From Prunus persica (lineage: Eukaryota; Streptophyta; Magnoliopsida; Rosales; Rosaceae), in assembly GCF_000346465.2 (NCBI RefSeq), contig NC_034011.1, positions 5,325,083-5,389,082 on the forward strand: a stretch of 64,000 nucleotides of DNA. The letters run 5' to 3'. The notes under the pieces were generated by a model. It was not told where the DNA came from. It made no database searches and worked only from the letters and a program-made list of their open reading frames with translations. A program made the translations under genes and the position numbers. Positions 21,729 to 33,900 of the stretch are shown here, one piece after another. The stretch's first letter is position 1. Each line of letters starts with the position of its first letter.

Positions 21729-24440
21729 GCATGTTTGGTAGGCCTCACTCCCTTGGACTGTGCTAAATAGGGCTTGAAGCCCATGTTTGGTAAAACAAAG
21801 GATTAAGTTAAATGGGATTATGGAGTCCAACAGTAAAAAAACCTCCTCACTCGCTCTCTTTATACAGAGAGCCTAAAATTCGGTTCTCAAAATAAGCCCT
21901 TCGCTGAATTGAGAACACGCGACTCTGCCTCTCTCTCTCTCTCTCTCATTCGCGACTCTGCCTCTCTCTCTCGTTCTCGTTCGCAACTCCGGCTCTCTCT
22001 CTCTCTCTCGTTTCGCGACTCCGGCTCTCTCGTTCGCGACTCCGGCTCTCTTTCTCATATGTTCTCTCTCTCTGCCACATTTTTCAAAGGTAATTTTTTA
22101 TGGGTATTGCTTTTTCTTTGGGAGTTATTGAGAAATTTCATTGTTAGGTTGTTATTTTCTATCTATCCTCTGTTTGGTTGCTGGGAATTTTAGGCAAGAA
22201 AAAGGGAAAATCTTCCATTTTTGTGTTTTATGCTGTTATAGATTATATAATAATTAGTGGTTTCACTTAAGTTAAGCGGATAATGGAAATCGAATTAAAA
22301 AATTTAGCTGCATGTGTCATTTTAGATTCAATTTCTGAGCAACCAAATAGTGCATTAGGGTTTGAATGTGGATCTGTGTATCTCTGTGAAAAATTTGCTT
22401 CACTTTTGCTATAGTATTTCTATGTTTTGCTGCTTCACTTTTGCTGTAGTATTTTTGTGAGAAATTTCCTTGTTTTGGATTGCAATTCAAAAACTATACT
22501 ATTTCTAAAAATGGACATCCATTTTAGAAATTAGAGTTGTATCCTGATTTTTTTAAGTTAAACTTCTGTTTAGCAAGGCATATTGGCTTGTTTGGATCTG
22601 TGTGGGTTTAAATGTTTCAATTGTTTCCATTGTTTGGATCAGTCAGCCAAGTACTTGTTTCCTCTGTTATATTGCAGTTTTTGGATCATATTGGATTATT
22701 ACAGTGAAGCTATTTATGCTTGGTTGTAGAGGTGCTTTGTTGTCACTGCTTGAATCATTGAATGGGCTTAAAGGCCAAGTTGGTTAGTGAAATTTTAGTT
22801 TCTCCATTGCTCTATTTGGCATAGTAAAATCACTTACTCAAAAACCTACCTAGCTCTATATTTGGTTCACTAATTACTAGTCATGCCTAACACTAGTCTG
22901 CAGATCATGATGTTTTGTTTTTCTGGTGTTCCTGTGAACTTCTTGGGCACTCTTGTTTTTGTTCTTCTGTATTTTTTGCTTTTCCTGGTATAAAAGTTCT
23001 TTTTTTTTATTTTTTATTTTATAAATAAAATGAAGTTGGATCATGGTATTCAAACAGGACTTGTTGGAGGCACACCTATTGTAAGGATATCATCAGAGGC
23101 ATATTGTGGATGGTGAGTGGTCGCTATCACTATTGTTTGATTACACATGGGCTAAGAATCTTGTTCTGTTAATAACATTGTTCTGTTTAGATTCAAAGAT
23201 TTTGTTTTGTTATTCTTAGGGTTGAAAATTTACCTCATTGACCCTATAATAATTTTGTTTTTGGAGTTGTATTCCTTTTTTTTTGGTAATCTGATTATGG
23301 AATGCGGATATTATTGCAATGCCTTGTTGAGAATTGCTTGTCAGTTGAGCGATTGCAGGTATGGTTATGCAAATTGTGTTATAATATTAAACTGAATTAT
23401 TGATCTCTAATCTACAATTGATTTTGAGTATGACTGAAAAGATTATTGAGCAATTAGTGTCTGGATGGTTGTGTTATAATATGAAATCTGATTTTTTGTT
23501 AATGAACTGCTCAAGAATATGATTTTTCATATATGGATTTTGGAAAATTGTTGTGTTGGTTGAGTTATACAATGAAATCTCAATTTTATCTTGAGTATAA
23601 ATTGCTCGCCAATATGATTTTGCAAATATGTATATTGGGCGATTTGAAGTGATATCTTATGCAAATTTAGTACCTTACACTTTTTAATCTTATGTTCATA
23701 TTCCTGTTGTTTATGTTTCCATTTTATATGCTCTTTTCATGTTTATTTCAATATGTGAGACTTATGAAACGGAAGGACACCTACACCAAAACGCAATTGG
23801 ATAAAGTTCGAGATGAATGAGCAAGTCAAGTCATATATTAGAGTGGCTTTTTGTTTGAAATAAGCATTCTCCCTTCATTTTAAATGTATTTTTGTTGCTA
23901 GTATGTTGCTTAAAGACAAGTATGGATCATATGTGGGGTTGAAAAATTTATGATTTATGGAAGTGTTGGATATATATTTGATGTATGGATGTATTTAAAT
24001 TTATATATGGTTTTTAATGTGCAATGGGCAACACTACATGATATTGTTCATAACAACCTCAATTTTGCACAAACAAATAAAATTTAAAATTTAAAATAAC
24101 AACAATACTCATAAGACAACTGAGTGGTGGTCGGTGGTTATTATTGATATATAAATCAAATTCTTTGTGTTTGCATACAAGTAAAGACTTAATTATACAT
24201 AAACTCGATGAAATTTATAACCTTAATAACAAACAAAAAGTCTTTAGTTTGGAGGAAAAGAAATGTACATGTGAGTTTGGTAATTATAATAACAAAAAAA
24301 AAAAACTTACATTTAATTATTTTTAAATTATTTTTAAATTTTAAAAAAAATAATTTTTTAGTCCGACACAGCACCAAACATAGGTTTTCACTATTTTTAC
24401 AATCCAGCTTCTTAGTCCGACGCAGCACCAAACGTAGGTC
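21729..24440. mobile_element. TIR element of GGGCATGTTTGGTA type, approximate limits
   Basis: The left side shows GGGCATGTTTGGTA and a second 'catgtttggta'. The right side shows 'caccaaacatagg' and 'caccaaacgtagg', inverted. The left part holds a minisatellite-like cluster of 'ttcgcgactc(c/t)ggctctctc' units (about 21917-22055). No transposase is recognisable in the 2.7 kb. Limits are uncertain. Confidence 0.4.
21917..22055. repeat. CT-rich minisatellite
   Basis: Five to six units built on 'CGCGACTCYGGCTCTC' separated by CT tracts of different length. Open frames across it on both strands are low-complexity artefacts. Confidence 0.7.
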
Positions 24441-24745
24441 AGTACTTAATCCAGCTTAGGCCAATCCGAGCTAATCCTAGACAGTCCTAGGATTTAGTCC
24501 AGTCCATGACAGTCCGCCGTGCCAGAGATCAAGACTACCAGTAGGATTTAGCCTTGTAGTGCAAGAGATCAAGACTGATAATTACAAATCCGGCTTAAAT
24601 CCATTACATTAAAATCATGTAATTACAATCTATTAAAATCTCAATTAAATACACCCCTTATATTTGGTAAATTTATTTATAAGTCTTTAACTTGTTGTAT
24701 ATGTATATATAATTAATTTTTATAATCGTTTTTATATATAAATTT

Positions 24746-24795
24746 ACCACGGGTCCTCTGTTTATTGGGTAAAATGTACCACGGGTCCACCGTTT
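24746..24795 (+). promoter_or_regulatory. Direct repeat in the UTP20 promoter
   Basis: TACCACGGGTCC(T/A)C(T/C)GTTT occurs twice, at about 24746-24763 and 24777-24794, some 150 bp before the ATG. Function unknown. Confidence 0.6.
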
Positions 24796-24837
24796 TTATA
24801 TTTGTTTATGAGGTTGATTGAGACTTTGCTGCTGCGG

Positions 24838-24847
24838 TTTAGGGTTT
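24838..24847 (-). promoter_or_regulatory. Telo-box upstream of UTP20
   Basis: TTTAGGGTTT, the reverse complement of AAACCCTAAA, lies about 85 bp before the ATG. Telo-boxes are known in promoters and leaders of plant ribosomal-protein and ribosome-biogenesis genes, which fits the gene. Confidence 0.6.
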
Positions 24848-24928
24848 AGGCCTAATCGTTCATTCTCCAACAGCTCCGCCAACGAAAAGCCTTCTTCTTC
24901 ATCTTTTTCTGCAGTTTCTCAATTCAAC

Positions 24929-27900
24929 ATGGCAACCCCATCACAAGCTCAGGCCGTCAAGTCGCTCAACAAATCCCCAGGACGCCGTCGTTTTGTCGTA
25001 AGCTCATTCTGAAGCTTCTCGCTCTTTGTTCTTTTTAAAGAATTTCATGATGATATTTGGTGGGTTTTTATGTGCAGTTCAAGAGCTTCTCTCAGAGACT
25101 TGAAGAAGTTGAAGTCGATGTATTCCGAAGCCTTGATAAAGTTAAATCAGAGCCGCAAGCGGGCTCTACGTTTTTCCGGGACTGCCTCGTAGAATGGAGG
25201 GTATGTGTCTATTTTTCATAAGATTTTTCTCCAATTTTTAAGCTTTTGTTGTTTTTTCTTTTCTTGTTTGTGATTGTTGGTGCTGATTTTTGTTGTAGGA
25301 ATTGAACACGGCTGAGGATTTCATCGCTTTCTATGAGCAAATGACGCCATTGGTCCAAACATTGCCTTTGGTGTTGTTGCATAAGGAAACCATAATCTCA
25401 GAACTCCTTTCTAGATTACAGATGAAAGCAAGGTTGTCGCTTGAACCCATTCTCAGGTATGGTAACTTATTTGATGCCAACCCTTTTGAGATATCTGATT
25501 GTATCTTTGGAGTTTTTAATTTCTGAGAGTGGAGCTTTTTTTTGTCATTTTCAAATTATCTATGTTTGTGAGCAGGTTAATTGCAGTCCTGTGTAGAGAT
25601 CTCCTAGAGGACTTTATCCCGTGAGTTTCCTCAGCCTTTAGAATGAATTTAATTTATAGCTGCTGGTGGTTTGTTGTTTTTACTTCCTTAATTGGTCATG
25701 ATGTCTGTTGGTTATTCGAGACGGCCCTTTCAGTCTCTTGAAGAATTACATCATGACCCTTTGCTCTAGTTGCACGTAATTTTTTTTTTTTTTTTTCACT
25801 TGTGTGGGTTTCTGCCAGGTTCTTGCCAAGGATTGCTGACTCTCTAGTGTCTCTCCTCGAATGTGGTGCCGATAGGGAGCCAGAGGCCATTGAGCAGGTC
25901 CAATTTTATTTTTGTTTATTTCCTCATTTTTCTTATTGGGGTTTACATGTAATTTTACATTAACTCACAGTTTGCGGTGTTTTTGTATGCAGATCTTCAC
26001 ATCTTGGTCATCTATTATGATGTACTTGCAAAAATATCTTGTACAAAAGCTTGTGCATGTTCTAAAGTAAGTACTTGGTATCATTTTTATTCTTTTGATT
26101 TTCAATGTGTTAAAGCAAACTGGAGGCTTTTATTTTAGACAAAATAAGCCCTTTTTAACTTTCCTGGATTCTCTACTGTTAAGTGGATCCTAAGGTGCTC
26201 AGTCTAGTGAACTTATTTTTATCTGTTTAATTTGTATTTTATGTAGAATGCATCGATATGTTAAATGAAATATTAATGGTTGATCTTATTGCAGTAAGTA
26301 ATATTTTTGGGAGTTCTATTGATTTTGTTTCTCTTACTTTAGAACGTGCACAAGATTTTGTACAAAATAAGCCCTTTTTAACTTTCAGAAAGATGATAAG
26401 AATATTCCTGTGACAAATTTCTGGTTTATTAAAAAAAAAAAAAGCCAATCAGGCTTAAATAGTATGTTTCTTTTCTTCTTATTTTAAGGATAACTTTTGG
26501 TATTGAGTTTTCTTTGGCCCAATTTATATGAATATCTAATGATTGTATTGCAATTTCCACCATAAGTTTGGAAATAAACTGTGAATACCGTTGCATTCAA
26601 TTTGGTGGAATGTGAATGAACCGCTGCATGCAATAGTTTACATCCTCTGCATGCAATAGTTTAGTTCGGTCATTCTCTGAAATTGATCTTACAGGTTGTA
26701 TGACCGTACCTATAATATGCACTGCATGTTACAAAGTGAAGGAGATGGGTGGTTTCTAAATGTCTATGTTTACATGCTACGACCATACTTACAATATTCA
26801 CTGCATGTGGGCATCCATGTACTACTCTCTTTCTGTTCATATTCTCTTTTCTTATGATACATATATATATCTTGTAGTGTTACTGTAAATTTGAGATATT
26901 ATCCAAAAGATTACATCCAAGAATTTATGGCAGAGGGGATGTCATTCTTGCTGAGAAATGCACCTTTTGAGCAGCTTAAAAAAGGTATACCTTGCCATAT
27001 TTTATTTTTTCAGTTTTCGCATTTTGAATTTGTTGACTAGGGGGAAACATTTTCTATACTAGTCCCCTTGAAGCATGCCTTATTTTGAATGTGTTTAGAA
27101 CTTTTTATTTCTACACGACAATTATCATCTAGATGCTTGTTTGTTTTTTTCCCCATGTATTTTGTCAATGATGGATAATAATGTGTAGTTTCTAATTTGA
27201 GATGCACTACATCTGATGGAAGAGTGACCTTCTTTATGTCCTTTTAAAAATATTTTAATCCAATCACTTGTAGCTGAAGATATAGTTTTAGTTTAGATAA
27301 CTATAAATTGTTGGCCATATGCCATATATGCTAGTGTTATGTTCAATTAAGTTTTTTTCACGGCAATTGATAAATTTTCCTCTTCATTGAATTGGTGCAG
27401 GTGTCAAAAAGATAATGTTTGAAGTTGTGCAGAAATCAATACCTGTCAGAAAATATGGAGTCAGTGCTTTACTATATTTTGTCATGCGAGGGGCCTCATC
27501 AAGGTTCCATTCTAAAGCTGAGCAAGTGTTGCATTTATTGATGGACGACTTGATACTTGGTATTGGTGAAAACTTCAGCCAGGGTAAGGTTATTCAGTTG
27601 TTGACTGCTTTTACATATAATTGTATCGTATTAAAATGACTACTTGTACTAATTCATATTTAATCCGTGAAAATTGTGTACCATCATTTAAGGTTCATCC
27701 GGTACTTATCCAAGAGCACTTGAATATGTTTGTGATTTTGGCTTGGGTCTGAAGTGCAAATAGAATTTAAAGGTTTTGAAAGAATGATTGGTTGGTTTAA
27801 GAGAAAATTGGTAGTATTTCTAAATTATATGTATGTTCGTGTTTACCTTTTCATTTGTTTATTTTGTTGAATAATTGCAACCATGCATTTTAGGAGTCCA

Positions 27901-30900
27901 CAAATTGTATTAGATTTTGTGGTGAGATGTATGATCCTCCTCTAGTAGTTGATAATTTTGGATTTTCCTGGATTCTCTACTGTTAAGTGGATTCAAAGGT
28001 GCTCAGCCTATTGACCTTATTGTTATCTCTTTAATTTGTATTTTATGTAGAATGCATCGTTATGTTAAATGAAATATTAATGATTGATCTTATTGCAGTA
28101 AGTAATATTTTTGGGAGTTCTATTGATTTTGTTTGTCTCTGACTCTCTCTCTCTCTCTCTCTCTCTCAATGCTGCAGGTTCAGACACTGTTGTTGAAGTC
28201 TTAATTTCTGCATTACAAAGATTATGTGATGACTTGGACTCCAAGGAGTTGAACATAATGTTCAATTGCTTATATCAGGAAATAACTGACTGTATGATTA
28301 ATGGAGGTGTTGAACGTTTAAGCTGCCTGTTGTCATTGCTTGTTTCTACTGTTCAAGTCAAGAATGGCCAAAGGGTTTCTGGTGAGTGATACAGTGTTTT
28401 TGTTTGCTGACTCGTTTATTTTACTATCAAGCATTCATTTCTTTAGTAATGATGTGTTTGTCTTTTCCTTGTGCTACCGACTGTAACATTTGACAGATTA
28501 CCAACAAATGCTTGAAATTGTGGGTTTGCTTGTGCGGACATTTATCATGCCTTCTGGCATTACAATGGCAGAGGAACATTCATCTGATGTTGTGGATAAG
28601 GTTTTGCAGTTAATGCTCTGTATTCTTAGTGGACTGCACAGTTACAATGATATGTCAACCATATCTAGTTGTTCATTGCAATGGGCTCCTGTATTTGATC
28701 TAAAGAACTCAAGGTGCTGCCTTGAACGAAATCTTTGTGCTTCCGATGTTTTTTGTTTCTGTCTTTCCCCCCCCCCCCCCCCCTTTTTTTTTTTTTTGTT
28801 TTTTTGTTTTTTCTTTGGATTAGTTTGTTTGACATAGTTGAGTCCTGCTGTTACAGCTTGTTAGGTTTTATTCGACAACTTTTACAAAAGGACGTTTGCA
28901 TACTAGATATCTTCGCAGTTAACATTTTAAGGTAAGATCGATATTTTTTTTTTCCTAGAGTGTTTCTGTATTATTATCTATTATGAGGCTTTTAACTTTT
29001 TTCAATTGAATTTCAGGGCCATGAATGATTTATTAGAAACTTCACAGGAAGATGTAATTTATTTGTTACTCACCTTCAATGAAAAACTACAAATGGAAAC
29101 CCAAAGCTTGACCTTCTTAGATAGAACACGTGAAGGAGTTCCAAGGATTCAAGGTTTTATGCGTGGGGCTATCAGCAATTGGGTTGGGGTTTTAAAGGGT
29201 ATTGTAAATGGGGATTCATCATCCACTTTAATTCATGAAGCTGACTTGGCCCTGCTGTGGGGAGTCATTAACTGCTTTCCACAAATAGCAGAATCCGAAG
29301 AAGATTTTTCGCTGTTGATGGATTTGTTGGATGCAGATGATCAAATTCTGATGATTGAAGCTGGTACACTACCTCATCTTTTGTAATTTAACCTATGGTT
29401 CTTTGCTTGATAATTTTTTGATGCCATGTTGCTTTATGTTTAGAAAAACTTGTAGACTTATATATATATATGCAACATTAACCTATGATTTCACCACATT
29501 TTAAAATCTGTAGCAGGATCTCTATTCTGGCGGTTAATTAGAATGCTTGCATTGTTATATGTATCAGTGTTTTCTTATTTTCACCACATTTTTTTTGTCT
29601 GAATGAATATGATATTTTGAACTGTTGGACTGGCTGAGTCAAATATGTTTTTGTAGTATTTATTGAAGGTTTTCAGATATGACTGGACCATTTTCTCGGG
29701 CTTGACTTTTTTTTTTTTTCATATGGTACTCTTGCAGACAATATTGCAGGTTTTCCTAAACACACTTGGGAGAGCCTAATTGGTGCTACCTTAAATTCCT
29801 ATTACAAACTTACTCGTGGTAAAAAATCTGAGCTTGACGAAACAAGCAGATTTTTGCATCTTGGAAATAGACACAAATCATGTCCACAAGTGTTGGTTGC
29901 TGTTGCTGATTTTTTGGATTCCGTGTATGGGTATGAATATTCGTGTAATGTAGATTTTCCCCCTTTTTAGAGTTAATTGTGTATAAAACCATGCGTTCAC
30001 ACAACCTCCTGCTATTTCAAATATTAGGCCTATTATGGAAGGAGACACCAAGGCTAGAACTTATCATCCAGAACTACAAGCAGATAAAGCCATAGCTGCT
30101 TTGGACATATTTGCTGATAATTTGTGCCACTCAGACAGAGGGATTCGTGCTTCAACTCTTAGAATATTGTGCCACTATGAAACTCTAAATTGCAATATTT
30201 GCACAGAGGATGAGCCAGTTGCAAAGAAAATGAGAACTGAAGTTTCTCCTACTTGTCATGTGGATAACCAAGGCTTTAATGTATGCTTCTGTTTCTTCAT
30301 GTTATGCTTGTTAGAATTTAATATTCTATATACGAAATTCCATACTGATTTTGGTTCAAATATCAGGTTCTTCCACTCCTCCTCTCAATCGAGTTAACTC
30401 CGCTTTCAATTTCTACCAGTAGGAAAGTTACTCTATTGATTTCTAGAATACAGATGGGCCTCTCCACTGGAAGAATAGCTGAAGCTTATCTGCCCCTTGT
30501 TTTGAATGGGATGATTGGTATCTTCCATAACCGGTTTAGTTATCTTTGGAATCCTACATCAGAGTGCCTTGCAGTTCTGATTAGCCAAAATACTGGACTT
30601 GTATGGGAGAGATTAGTTCATTATTTTGAACAATGCCTATCGAGATTTCAAGCGTCTTTTGATCAAGTTGAGGAAGTAAATTCTAAGTTGACCAACAAGT
30701 CAAGTGGTATGTCACAACTTGATTCTTTCTGTTATGTTGTATTAATCACAATGAATAATTATCCTTTGGTCATTTTGTTAGGCTTCTTCCTGGGTTGGTT
30801 TTCATCTTTTTTTAAGGAAATTCTCTCTGTCAAGGATAAAAAACGGGAAGGTTTTTTTGATACTAATAAGTGGGTTGTGTGATATTGATAAGAATCTACT

Positions 30901-33900
30901 TTTTTTTTTTTGGAGCAATATTGGACCTTTGAAGTTTTCTTTGTATTGGTTGGACATGATCCCTTTGGATAGCCAGCATAGTCCCACATTGCAGGGGTAG
31001 TTTTGGGCTTTCTGATATGAGCACCCTTTCTATATAAACTGGTTTTCCTGGATCAGTTCTACCCATTGGTTAACATGGTATGCACAGGAAAGTTGGGCTG
31101 TGTTGTCTCTCCCCTTGTTTGGAGGTGTATAGCTGACTAGCCTTGGCCTTAGGGGGAGTGTTCGAATAGTCTCACATTGCCTAGGTATATATAAGATGTT
31201 TATTGTGTAGTGTATAAACACAAGGACACGCTTTTGTAATCGGTTTTCAAGGATGACTTCTGCCCATCAGTTTCTCGTATATATATATTTGAAATGTGAA
31301 TACACCTTCACTGAATGGCTACGAAGTTGTTCTCTTCGATGATCAGTCTTATCCTGTTTCTGTTTTGCAGATCTGGTTGAAGGCTTTAATTTGTGTATTA
31401 CTTCCAAGTCTGATAGTACGCCTTCTGCAGCAGTATTATCTTCTTTGCTTCAATCTTTACAAAGAATTCCAACCATAATTGAATCCAAGTCTCGTCAGAT
31501 TATACCTTTGTTTTTAAAGTTTCTGGGCTACAATTGCAAAGACTTTAAAAGGTGATTGTCAGTTGGCATTATACTTTTTACTGAATAGTTGTTCTTGGGT
31601 ATTTTGAACTTTGTACAGCCCTTAGTCAAAATATTTTTGTGGGCTCATTGGCCTTTATTTTGTGACTGCAGCATCGGGTCTTTCAATCCGAGTGTTTGTA
31701 AAGGCAAAGAGTGGAAAGGTGTCCTCAAAGAATGGTTAAACCTGCTGAAACTGATGCACAGCCTTAAGTCCTTCTATCAGAATCAGTTTCTTAAAGAGGT
31801 CTTACAAAATAGGTTGGTGCAAATTTCATATATATAATTTCCAATTTTTGACCCTTTATTTGACCGATTAATTTTCTCCTGGGTGCCAGGCTTTTGGATG
31901 AAAATGATGCTGAAATACAGACAAAGGTTCTTGATTGCCTGTTAATCTGGAAAGATGATTTCCTGCTCCCATATAGTCAACAATTGAAAAACCTAGCCAG
32001 CTTCCATAATTTGAGAGAAGAATTAACAACATGGAGTTTATCCAGAGAGTCTAATCTAATTGAAGAAGAACACAGACCTGACCTTGTGCCTATGGTTATC
32101 CGTCTTCTGATGCCCAAAGTTCGCAAATTGAAGAAACATGCTTCTCAGAAGGTATGTTCAGTTTTAACTTGTGATATCGTTTATCTTAATCATTATTGGA
32201 CCTGTGGTTCTCAAAAATATGTTCTATTATGTTTACATACATGTATATATTTGTATAATGTATCATATGTAGAAGGTCTTCTATAAAGAAGGCCTTCATC
32301 AGAATTAAATGATCAGTTCACACCTTGTGGGTCTATCGAGGAGAATCTTGTGTATGATTAGATAAATATTAGGATTGAACAAATTGATTTGTTAGTAAAA
32401 CTTAGTCTTCTTAAACAACACTTAGCACCTAACTTTACAAAAATTTAGTTTATTCCTTTTGGCTTAGCCGTGGTGTCCTCATACTCTCGCATAATTCCTT
32501 CAAGCTTAGGTGTAAGATAAAAGATTATGGCAGGTTTGATCTGAATGTGCAAAGGAAATGAATAAACATATAAGTGTCATCAGTGATATACCTACAAGGG
32601 AACAAATCCTCTCAAACATCTAAATGTGAGACCACCATCAGTTCATTTCCATAGTTTCCCCTTGGAGGGATGTATGTGGTGTTTAGAATGCTAGGGAAGT
32701 TAGATGAGTTTGTAACTTGGGCTTCAATATTTCGAAAGCCTCTTGGTTGAGAACAGTTCAGAACCGGGGTAAAAGAACATATTGTGGGAAAGATAAACAC
32801 GCCCTTGATAAACAAGATTTTGGGATCCCGTTGTGGAAAAGGTGGAGAATAGATTACAAAAATGGAAGCGAGCTTGCCTATCCAAAGGGGGAAGACTCAC
32901 AATGATTCAGGCTGTGTTGTGTAGTATTCCGATCTACTACATGTCCCTTTTCAGAATTCCCATTGGAGTAGCCAATAGAATCGAGAAGCTTATGAGGGAC
33001 TTCTTGTGGGAAGGTTTGGATGGGAAAAGAAACCACGCTGTGAGTTGGGAGGTTGTGGGCAAGGCAAAATTCTGTGGAGGGTTAGGGGTGGGTTCGTTGA
33101 GGGCTAGGAGTGCGGCTTTGAGGGCAAAATGGCTTTGGCGGTTTCCTAACGAACCTCATGCTCTTTGGCATAAAGTGATCAGAAGTATTTATGGATTGGA
33201 TACAAATGGGTGGGATGCTAAACCTGCGACTCGGGGATCTTGTCGCAGCCCTTGGAGGGACATTTCTAGCGGCTATAATTTGTTTCTTCAAGGCTGTGTT
33301 TTCGTGGTAGGCTGTGGAGTTAGGGTCAGATTTTGGGAGGATGACTGGAGCCGGGGTGGTGTTTTGAAAGAGGTGTTTCCAAGACTCTTCAATTTGTCCA
33401 GGAAGCAAAACCACAATATTTCCTCTTTTACAGGCTCGGATGGGTTCTCTCTCAGTTGGGATTTTGGTTTCAGGAGGAATCTTAATGAATTGGAGATAAC
33501 GGAGGCGGCTAGATTGTTGGATTTATTGGAGGGTGTGAGGTTGATCACTTCCAGATTGGATAAGAGAAGATGGAAGCTTGACCCCTCTGGTCTATTCACC
33601 TGCCATTCTCTCTGTTCTCATATTCAGAATTGTGGTGAGGGGGAGATCTTCTCCCCGTACACTCAAATTTGGAAGGCCAAGACTCCTCCGAAAGTTAAGA
33701 TCTTTGTGTGGCAAGCGGTGTTGGGAAAACTAAATACAGGTGATACATTACAGAGACGTTGTCCCTATTTGTGCATCAGCCCTCACTGGTGTGCTCTATG
33801 TAATAAGGCAGGGGAGAGCGTGGACCATCTCCTTCTTCATTGCCCTTTCTCTCTAAAGTTGTGGGAAACACTATTGAAGGAAGTCAACACGGTGTGGGTA

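Larger units (their letters stand above)
19674..24657. mobile_element. Nested block bounded by PIF/Harbinger-like terminal repeats
   Basis: The left end reads TTA then GGGGGGTGCATTCAATT and 'gattttaatggattg'. The right end, on the opposite strand, reads AGGGGTGTATTTAATTG and 'gattttaatagattg' and is followed by TTA. A TTA target duplication plus these inverted ends suits PIF/Harbinger. The enclosed 5 kb contains Cassandra (20846-21459), a hairpin MITE (21581-21727) and another TIR element (about 21729-24440). No transposase was recognised. Near 21488 is an internal copy of the right subterminal sequence ('aaaatcatgtaattgcaatc'), so two related elements may have merged. Confidence 0.5.

Noticed and set aside
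21873..22193. Open frames rich in Arg/Glu/Ser on both strands
   Set aside because: Created by the CT-rich minisatellite; no splice context or domain.
33082..33599. Minus-strand open frames opposite the LINE ORF2
   Set aside because: Shadow frames of the LINE coding sequence on the other strand.
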